A DNA stretch of 64,000 nt, from contig NC_079202.1 of the NCBI RefSeq assembly GCF_026745355.1, positions 40,193,322-40,257,321 on the forward strand, read 5' to 3'. Positions 56,038-64,000 of the stretch are shown one piece after another. Numbering within the stretch: the first letter of the stretch is position 1; each line of letters begins with the position of its first letter. Under the pieces are notes generated by a model. The model had not been told where the DNA came from and made no database searches. It saw only the letters and a program-made list of their open reading frames with translations. Source of the DNA: Beta vulgaris subsp. vulgaris. Lineage: Eukaryota; Streptophyta; Magnoliopsida; Caryophyllales; Amaranthaceae. A program made the position numbers and the translations under genes.

Positions 56038-59005
56038 CAACGGTTTTTTTACCATTACCCTTGACAATTTTTTTTTTTGCACCGTTTACCCTTTCAAATT
56101 CACAATATACCCTCCTTCCAAAAATACATCCACTTGCCCTTAATGACTAACATCGTTAAAGTTTGTTAGTCATTAACCACCTAATCTTCCATAACCCTAA
56201 TTAACTAACTTCAACATAAGTCAAACTGTTGAGTCATTTAGTATTTTGATGATTGTAAACAAACGATGATTATCTAACCAACATGTGTGTTTGAGATGTG
56301 CATATTACATTAACATGAAACAAGTCATCAAAGGTTAAATATATCACATCATGAAGGTTTTCCAACAAGTGAAGTTCCTAAAAGAGTTTCTATAAGGAAC
56401 ACAACTAGAGCGGTTCCTAGGTACATCCTATGAGGAACATTGAATATGAAGTTCTGGAGCAGTTCCTGAGTGGGAGCAGCAATATGACGTTTTTCAGAGT
56501 TGAAACAAGAAGTTTTTGAGCAAGAACTATGAGTGGAAGTTTCTTAAAGGAACTAGCACACGAAGTTCCAAAGGTGGAGCTATCAACATGCGGTTCTTGA
56601 GTTGGAGCAGCATGGAGCATGAAGGCAGAAAATATGAGTTTATTTTCTAGGATTCATGTAAGTTATGGAAACATGAAAGGTAATGGAACAAGGTCTAAAG
56701 GAACTCGTAAGGTCAAAGGAACTCGTGGAACTTAGAGTCAAAAGTATTTAAGAGTCAATAAATCTGATGCATATTATTATCTTAATCTATAAGAATTTAT
56801 TTAGATTTATTTCTTAATAAATCTCTACGTGGTTAAATATTTATAAATAATTGCATTAGTTGTTTTAGATAAGTTTTAGTTTTAAAATAAAAGATAAGTT
56901 TTAGTTTTAAAATAAAAGATAAGTTTTAATAAAATAGGTTTATAAAATCGTTTCTTTAGGAATTTTTTAATTAATTTAATTTATATTTTTAGTTTTTGGA
57001 AAATAAAAGGCCTAGATTTATAATATGTATATTAAGTGTTGTTAAAGAAATTGTCTCTAAGGAACAGACGTCCTGGTCTATCAATCTAAGTCAAAGGAAC
57101 AAAGTAGCAGTTAAAGGAACTAGGCGTGTAAAATATTGTGCAACGCTTAAAAGGATTTTGTTGAGTTTTTATAGGCTATATTTTAGGAAAATGATTTTAT
57201 ATGGTACAAATCTGATATTAAAGAAAGATCTTTTATGTAAAAGATTTTATCTTTATTCCAAAATAAAATCATTTTCGAATTTACAAAAATCCTTTAAATA
57301 TATTATTTGATAAAAAGATTAAATTTTGATGTTATTAATTAAAATAGTTTTTAATTAAAAATCAAATTTAAATTACGTTGCATAAGTAAAGGCTAGATTT
57401 TAGGAAGCAGTAATAATCTCTCCCAGTTTAACAGTGATCATGGAGATCATGGGATGATTGAGGAACGTGTTCCTCTGGTTAAGGAATATCATGGGATAAT
57501 GGTTTAACCACTAACACATGATTAATCCCACATTCATTCTAAAAGACTGCTATAAATATACAAGTTCAATTAGTTTCAAATTGTCTGACTGGTGTTCCAT
57601 AGTGTTAGACTTATGTCATTCCATAAGTTTGGCTTAAGGAATAGCGTTACAAAGAATATATTTTCTATTCCTTGTTTGAGTCAGTTCCTTTGAGTTTCAA
57701 GTTCCTACGAGTGCCATGTTCCTTTACAGTTATTCAGTTTCTATATACTAGAGTTAAACCAAATTATAAGCGTCTGTATTTGAGTTTGGGGTTAAAGGGT
57801 TTGAGTGAACTCTTGTAATGGAACTTGGTAAAGGTTTGAGTGAATTCTTGTATCAAGTTCAGTTAGGAACTTGAGTAAGTTCGAGGAACTTGAGTAAGTT
57901 CTTTTGTGTATGCGTAGACTTAGGGTGAAGTCTATCTAGGGGTGAAGGGTTTGAGTAAACCTTTTGTAAAGAGTTGTGGGAACTCTTGAAAGACTTAGAG
58001 TTAAGTCTAGAGTATAGAGTGGAGATTGTGAGAGAGTTGGATTCGAGTGGAACTTGAGTATGTAATAGGTTGAATCATAGGAGATTTCCTATTATAGTGA
58101 AGAGTTTAAATCCTGAGTAGGTCGTGGTTTTTCTTCTTGTATTGAGACAAGAAGTTTCCACGTAAAAATCTCTCTTGCACTTTCAGTTCCTTATTGCTTA
58201 TGTTTTAAATTCTGCATTATTTGGGCAATAAGTTCCACACTACAATTCACCTCCCCCCCCGTCTTGTAGTGTTCTAGTGAATAAACAACCTATCATATCT
58301 ATACCTACACATCCACCACCCCCGCAACCCTCCTCCCCACCACCTCCGAAGCCCCCTCGTCCTTCCCTTGCAGCCCCTTTCCCCCCCCCCCATCGAAGTC
58401 CCGCAACCCCTATATCTCTAACCAACGGGCCAAAACCCCTGTAGCGCCCACCTCCCTTACCAACGTGTCGGAACCCCGAAGCTCCCACCTTTCTGACCAA
58501 CGCGACGAAACCCTCCAACCCTTGTGCACCGAAACCCCGCAAGCCCCTACTATTTTCCTCCTTCATTTCTTCCCCTGAAGCCCCCAAAGCCCCTACTGCT
58601 ACTACTTAAGCCCGTATTGTTTCTGCCGCACGAAAATCTGCAAAAAATCAAGAGGTAGAGAGGAGGGCTGCGGGGGTGGGGAAAGGGAAGTGGGTTGCAG
58701 GGGGTATGGCTGTCGGGGGCTGCAGGGTGGGAGAAGTGGTGGGGTGGGGGAGGGTGATGGATGGGTGGTTAGGGTTAGGATATTAGATTAGGGGTTAGGA
58801 TTAGGGTTAGGATAAGGACTAGAGGGTTTAAGGTAGTTAATTAGGGTTAGAGGGGGGAGTAGGGGTTAATGACTAACATATGTTAACACCATTTGTCATT
58901 AAGGGTAAGTAGATATGGTGAATTTGGAAACTCGAAAGGGTGTGTGGTACGAAAAAAAATTGTCATGGGATATGGTAAAAAAAGTCGTTAAAACAAATCA
59001 ACATT
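56038..59005. mobile_element. Long-TIR element (~3 kb) with an inserted copia-like LTR
   Basis: Both ends share a long diverged inverted repeat (~140-180 bp): TTTTTTTACCATTACCC, TGACAATTTTTTTT, TTACCCTTTC, CTTGCCCTTAATGAC and GTTAGTCATTAACC on the left, with matching inverted phrases at 58860-59000. Long TIRs fit a Mutator-like element. A flanking AAAACAA is possible on both sides but not certain. No transposase inside. The C-rich stretch 58250-58420 and the TAGGGTTAGGATTAGGG stretch near 58770 are low-complexity. Confidence 0.55.
56227..58244 (+). repeat. Ty1/copia-like LTR (probably solo), ~2 kb
   Basis: It starts TGTTGAGTCATTTAGTATTT and ends AAGTTCCACACTACA. Near the end it has a TAGGTCGTGGTTTTTCTTCT and TTTCCACGTAAAAATCTCTC stretch, which is typical of the R-U5 part of plant copia LTRs. 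Phrases such as GGAACTCGTAAGGTCAAAGG recur inside. No copia coding domain is present and no target duplication is clear, so a remnant is also possible. Confidence 0.45.
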
Positions 59006-59745
59006 GCAACAAAATTTATTAAGAAACCTTGTTTTTACGACATTATTTATGATAATTTTTTAAATGATTCTTTCGAATACAATTATCATGTTTATGTTCA
59101 AATTAATCATCCTAGTAATAATTATGCCATGTCTATACATTTAAAATTAATATATAGATAAAAATACATATCTATGACTTTGGATAGTGACAAGTTAGAG
59201 TTTGATTTTGACTAAACAACTTAAAAAGATGGGAGATTCTCTCTAGTAAACTTGTACTTTAGCTTATTGTTCATGGTAAACAAAAAAATAAGTTAATGTT
59301 GTAAATTACCCTGTAACTAATGACACTATTAACACGTGACATTAATGATGAATTTCGGTTAAAAACTAGGATTAAAACGTTAATCCTAGGGTTCAACTGT
59401 TACCCATGGTTACTTTTACTTACCTTTACTTTGAATTTAATAAACAATCAACATCACCTCCTTCCTAAAAAACGTCCCTCTCTTTTCTGCTTTGTTTTCT
59501 TCTTTCTTACTCTGTTATCATTCCTCTTCTTTAAAAACACGCCCCTCTTCTGCCATTTTTAATGGTTTTCAAAAAGAAGTACTCGCTTTGCTGAAATTCT
59601 ATGAACCTTTCGCTGGAACATAATTGTGAAGAAATGAAGTGCAAAATGTGTTTTCACTTCTTCTAATAAATGTAAGTTATCATCTCACTTTTGTAACCTA
59701 AATCCTTCCACAAAATTATTGTGCTTTGTTGCGTTATGAACTTTA
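59006..59745. other. Interval before the MULE transposase
   Basis: AT-rich; no gene. GTAAATTACCCTGTAACTAA at ~59303 could be the start of a MULE terminal repeat, but its partner would lie beyond the inserted element at the right edge. Confidence 0.35.
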
Positions 59746-59799
59746 TTGTTCAAAACATTGAATTTTTTTCCCTTTTTTTGCTCTGCACTTTTGGTTTAC

Positions 59800-62790
59800 A
59801 ATATGGCTAATAGTTTGGTTCTCATATTTCAATATAAGAGCAAAGATGTATACATTGTTTTTTATGACAATGATAAGGTGATGTTCATGGCCCTCGTAAT
59901 TTACTACTGGGAAAAGGTGGAGGAAGCCAACATTAAAACCCTTGCGAACCCTAAATTTAAGTATCTTTACAAAATGTAACATGTACAATTTAATGACGAT
60001 AAGGACCTGATAACCATGATCAATAACTTATCTGAAAAGAAGTTAATAAAAATATGGGTAGTGGAGGTTTCACAACCTAGTAATATTGTCATGACTGCCC
60101 AGTCACTTAAGGCTATCCAGATAAATGTTGATGGTTCCGACAAGGGTGCTTCATCGAGAGTAAGGAATAGTAAGGAACATGTGGAGGTAGTGTCTCCTAG
60201 AAGAAGATTAAGGGTGAGTCACTTAGAGAATGACAATTTTGATAGCAGTTGCAATCGATGTATACAAGAGAAGTGGTATGACATTGAGGTTTCTCCTGTG
60301 AAATCAAACTTATGAGTAGGGAGAGGGAGAAGAAGGAATACCAGTTTGAGAGGTAAGGAAGGCAGAGGGAAAGGGATGGGAAACAATGGTTGACTCCAAT
60401 GAAGTAGAGTTAGGAGTGAGTAGGAGCATTGGAAATATGTATGTTGTGTTGATTCCCAACAATAATCAAGACACTCTGACCTTATCCAATACATAACCAA
60501 CCATAAACACATCATATCATGGCAGTGGTACAATTCAAAACCCAAATCAGCTAAGGGCTCTAGGTCATCTAAATCAAGTGTTGCTCCATTTAAAAGGGTT
60601 CCTAGAACAACAACCAAGAGGAAAGGCATTGCATTCAACAATAAAATTGATGTGTTGTTGAAAAAGAAAAATATGGGAAGGGTGAAAGGAGTATAGGTGC
60701 TTGCTAATTACAACAGAAACACAGGGTATGGTGATGAGTCTTCTAAGTCTGATGATGATAATGAAGGATATTTTCCCTTTAATAGTGATTATTCGATTAT
60801 TGAAGAATGTTTGGTTGATGAAAATGAAGAAACTAATGAAGATTATGGATTAATCATTCAGAATTCATTTGATCTATATGAGAGAGCACGGTGGGACATG
60901 GAGGAGGATTATATTGACAACTATTTTTTAGCAACCTATATAGGATAAGTGAAGTAAATGAAGATGAGGAGTTCAGAAAGATTTTAATCAAACCATGGAA
61001 CTATTTACAGATAAGGATCATTTAAGAGATGTTGTGAGGGATTATTGTATCCAATGTGGCTTCTCAATTGTTGTTGATAAGGCAAACAACTGTAAACACA
61101 CACTGAGGTGCTCCATTGACAGTTGTGCATGGAGATTATATGCCTCAAAGTTGCATGATGGTGTCACATGGGCAATAAAGTCCATCCATTGCCCAAAACA
61201 CACATGCACAGGCTTAGAGGTTTACAACCCTATGTTGAATGTCAAAATGGGCTTCAAGAGTTTTATTGGAAGACATTAGGGCAAACAATGACTACCTTGA
61301 CAAGCACTGAATAAGCTATTATGGGATAGATACAAGGTTGAGATGTGTCAAAGCACACTGTATAAGGTTTGCAATAGGGCTCTGAAATTATTCCATGGAG
61401 GCCAAGATTATCTTATTCTTTCTTTCCTCAATACTGTGAGATTATTAGAGAATATAATCCAAATTCAGCTGCATTTCGTGCTTGGACACCTCTATAGCAC
61501 CTTGATAGACCCTTATGTTTCTCAAGCATTTCATTGCTTTCAAGGGCCTATTGGATGGACTGTATGCTGGATGTAGACCCTTAATTGGTGTTGATGAGTT
61601 CCATCTAAGGGTGATTGTGGTGGAGTATTACTCTCAGCAGTAGCACTTGATAGTAATAATGAAATTTACCCCTTTGCTAGGGCAATAGTTGCAACAGAAG
61701 ATATTGAGAGTTGGTAGTTTTTTGTGTGGCACTTGGGAAATGTTTTGGAAGACAGTGGCAGAAGAGAGGATGAATAGTGCATCAGTTCACATAGGGAAAA
61801 GGAATCAAACTCACATCTCACTTTCATTTCACTTCAAAGGGTTGCACCTAACTTGTTGTGTTTCTACAGGGAATTGATGTTGCATGTTGTGAGTTGATGT
61901 CGACGCTAGGGAGAAGATATTGTGCTAAGCATCTTTGTGAAAACTGAAAAAGACCATATCCAGGTCCTTTGATGTTCAACCTCTTCTAGATAGCTTGTGG
62001 TGCAACATTTATGTTCACGTTCAGGAAAGCCATGGAGCAACTGAAAAAAGCTAATACCCCTGATACATGGCTTTGGTTGGCAAACGTTGGAAAAGTAGAG
62101 ACTTGGTCCAAACTTGCATTCAATCCTGCTGTGAAGTGTGATGTCAAAACTAACTTTGTTGAGAGTGTTAATGCAACTCTGGGCATTGACAGATGTAGGT
62201 CAATCTTGACACTTTGGAACGTAAGATCTATTACTCTCTTGGATTGTTATTATCTTCTTATGAGTTTATGTTGACGTGTGTTTAACTTGTTGTCTTGTTC
62301 ACCAACAGGTATTAGGAAGGTAACAATATGAGACTTTCAGCAAGAAGGCATGTGTGTGAAGAGTGGGTCAGGGATGTCATTTGTCCTAATATTATAAAAA
62401 GGATACAGATATTGGACAATAACAACAGGATTTGCCATGTATGCTTTACTCTCTATTGAAGGGGAGTTTGAAGTACAAGATGATAGGTCATCACTATAAG
62501 TTAGTCTCAACGACCACACACGTGTTTGTGAGTTATGGCAAATCACTGCCTTGCCTTACAAGCATGACATTTTTTCATGCAAGAGAAGACCCTTACAAGT
62601 ATGTATGGTATTCAGTTGCTATGTACAAGAAGATCACTTACTCAAGCAACATCAAGTCACTTCCTGACAATGAGCAATGGCCAGATAATGATCTACCAAA
62701 GATGCAACCACCAGCTGTTAAAAGAGGTATTGGCATGCCACCAAGAAACAGGAGAGAGAACAAGATGAACAAGCTAAAAGGAAGAGATCA
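59800..62790 (+). pseudogene. MuDR-type (MULE) transposase, decayed and interrupted
   Basis: Pieces in order: an N-terminal part (MANSLVLIFQYKSKDVYIVF, 59803 on) and an acidic linker (60697-60940). Then a MuDR DNA-binding region (ELFTDKDHLRDVVRDYCIQC ... CAWRLYASKLHDGVTWAIKS, 60995-61230). A DDE part follows with LIGVDEFHLR near 61585, GGVLLSAVALDSNNEIYPFA across frame changes, RYCAKHLCENWKR-like near 61915 and AMEQLKKANTPDTWLWLA. Last is a SWIM zinc finger (CVCELW and a CKR motif near 62515-62580) with YSSNIKSLPDNEQWPDNDLP after it. Many stops. The C-terminus ends where the CRM-like LTR begins. Confidence 0.85.
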
Positions 62791-63169
62791 AAAACTATTT
62801 GACGCAATCGAAAATTATGGAGAAAAGCAAGCGCTAATCTCGATCAAGAACAGACAGATTTACAAGCGATAAATCTGTAAAAACTCCGGAATCCACCAGA
62901 AAAGAGTAGGAGCTCTGTGATAATATTAAAAGTCAAAAACTGCCTCCAAACAATGATCTAACAATGTTTAAATACATAAAACAAAACCCTAATGCGAAAC
63001 TAAGGAAATAATAAAATCCGGAAATAATTAAAATGCTAATTTCGGGCCTTAAACGAACTCGGATGGCTTAAAAAGCCTATAGGTCACAGCAACGCAGTGA
63101 GTTTGACTCGTTGTCCCGTTCCGCTTCCGAAAAAGTATCACAATAAGCAATCGGACTCCGTCGGCCCGA
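62791..63169 (-). repeat. Probable 3' LTR of the CRM-like element
   Basis: Non-coding sequence lies between the integrase stop and the broken MULE frame. Its left border should fall between ~62780 and ~62880; TGACGCAATCG at 62800 is one candidate. In CRM elements the pol frame runs into or up to the 3' LTR, which fits. The other LTR is outside the window. Confidence 0.5.
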
Positions 63170-64000
63170 TTAGTAGAAATCATTCAGGCTTTTTTGTCGA
63201 ACTTCATTATCGAACTTATCCGCTAACCTTCCTACGTCAGTGTCCTCCACCTCTAAAGAACTTAACCCTGAGTTCGTATTATCATAAAGAGCCTTATCTG
63301 CATGGTACTCATAAATGTCAGCAACATTGAACGTGTTGGAAATGTTCATATCATCCGGAAGAGCTACCACGTATGCATTGTCATTAATCTTGCGCGTCAC
63401 CTTGAATGGCCCATACTTGCGTGGCTTCAGTTTATTGTAGGTACCAACAGTGAACCTCTCCTTATGCAAAAACACCATCACCTCATCACCCACGCTGAAA
63501 ACCTTTACTCGCCTGTGTTTATCAACATCAGCTTTATTCTTTTGCCCAACAGCATACAACTTAGCCTTCACAGTCTCCTTAACAGCGACAATCTCTTCTG
63601 CCATATTCCCAGCTGGCACGCTAACTCCCGGACTCTTAGGAAGTTTAATCAGATCAACCACATGCCTAGGAACAGAAGTGTAGACCACTGAAAATGGTGA
63701 TCTCCCTATGGCCGAATGCACAGCACTGTTGTAAGCAAACTCCACCTGAGGTAAAGCCAAATCCCACTGCTTTGGTTTATCTCCACAGACACTACGAATC
63801 ATATTCCCCAACGTCCTGTTAGTGACTTCAGTCTGACCATCTGTTTGTGGATGAGCTGTTGAGCTCCTGTTCAGCATCGTCCCAAACATTCTCCACAGAA
63901 TTCACCAAAAATGGCTAAGAAATTTGGTGTCCCTATCTGAAGTGATAGAGGTAGGAACACCATGAAGTCTAACCACCTCCCGAAAGAAAAGCTTAGCCAT
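63170..64000 (-). pseudogene. CRM-like Ty3/gypsy integrase C-terminal part
   Basis: The frame enters from the right edge with [20 protein letters not shown], then DTKFLSHFW, and is stopped by a TGA at about 63902. It continues [40 protein letters not shown] and a C-terminal domain [20 protein letters not shown] ... [13 protein letters not shown] to a stop at 63170. No canonical chromodomain is seen; the short tail ([20 protein letters not shown]) is like the CR motif of CRM elements. One nonsense change aside, this frame is long and clean, so it is young. Confidence 0.8.

Noticed and set aside
58760..58860. Telomere-like TTAGGGTTAGGATTAGGG
   Set aside because: Irregular spacing, not the plant TTTAGGG array; it lies in the G-rich arm of the long-TIR element.

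Overview
The window looks like gene-poor plant nuclear heterochromatin, almost certainly from a eudicot. It is made almost entirely of nested transposable elements. I see no intact host protein-coding gene, no tRNA or rRNA gene and no CRISPR array. The evidence for a plant is Athila, Tat and CRM-type Ty3/gypsy retrotransposons, several CACTA (En/Spm) transposons, a MuDR-type transposase, plant MITE families, and captured fragments of a chloroplast-type SecA gene and an ALC1/CHR10-like SNF2 gene. Some AT-rich motifs (AACTTATTAG repeats near 34.4 kb, a mariner MITE near 33.6 kb) remind me of Caryophyllales genomes, but that is recall only.

Layout. 1-11611: a minus-strand Athila-lineage element, with a 3' LTR cut by the window edge, PPT, ORF-1, integrase, RNase H, RT, protease, gag, PBS and a complete 1,411-bp 5' LTR. 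11937-29012: a ~17-kb CACTA element (CACTA-1) with matching CACTAGTGG ends, shared subterminal AAGGGCTGCGG motifs and a TTT target duplication. It carries minus-strand TNP2-like and Transposase_24/Ulp1-like genes, three blocks of a ~159-bp tandem repeat and inverted copies of a glycine-rich CCHC-knuckle sequence. A second, truncated plus-strand CACTA element starts at 25089 inside it. 29013-35321: intergenic AT-rich DNA with a Harbinger MITE, a hAT MITE, two mariner/Stowaway MITEs and another inverted-repeat element. 35322-48552: a third CACTA element (CACTA-2; GGT duplication) holding SecA and CHR10/ALC1 exon fragments. A non-coding Tat-type LTR element lies inside it, and a 4.2-kb solo LTR (CACCC duplication) lies inside that. 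49080-49359: the terminus of a fourth CACTA element, inserted in the integrase of a minus-strand Tat-lineage element (49360-54442). 55000-56024: a MULE-type non-autonomous element with a 9-bp duplication. 56038-59005: a long-TIR element containing a copia-like LTR. 59300-62780: a decayed MuDR-type transposase, cut by a CRM-like Ty3/gypsy element that runs off the right edge.

The most interesting signal is in the leaders of the two divergent TNP2 genes (24136-24360 and 26364-26583). Each can fold into a ~220-nt hairpin. The outer stem keeps its pairing although its sequence differs between the copies, which is compensatory change and points to a selected structure or a microRNA-like precursor carried by CACTA elements. 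Second are the captured, intron-containing host exons in CACTA-2 and the inverted knuckle repeats in CACTA-1; both could feed small-RNA production against host genes.

All calls come from reading the sequence by eye. Element borders supported by target duplications are firm; others are approximate. Nearly every transposon reading frame is broken.
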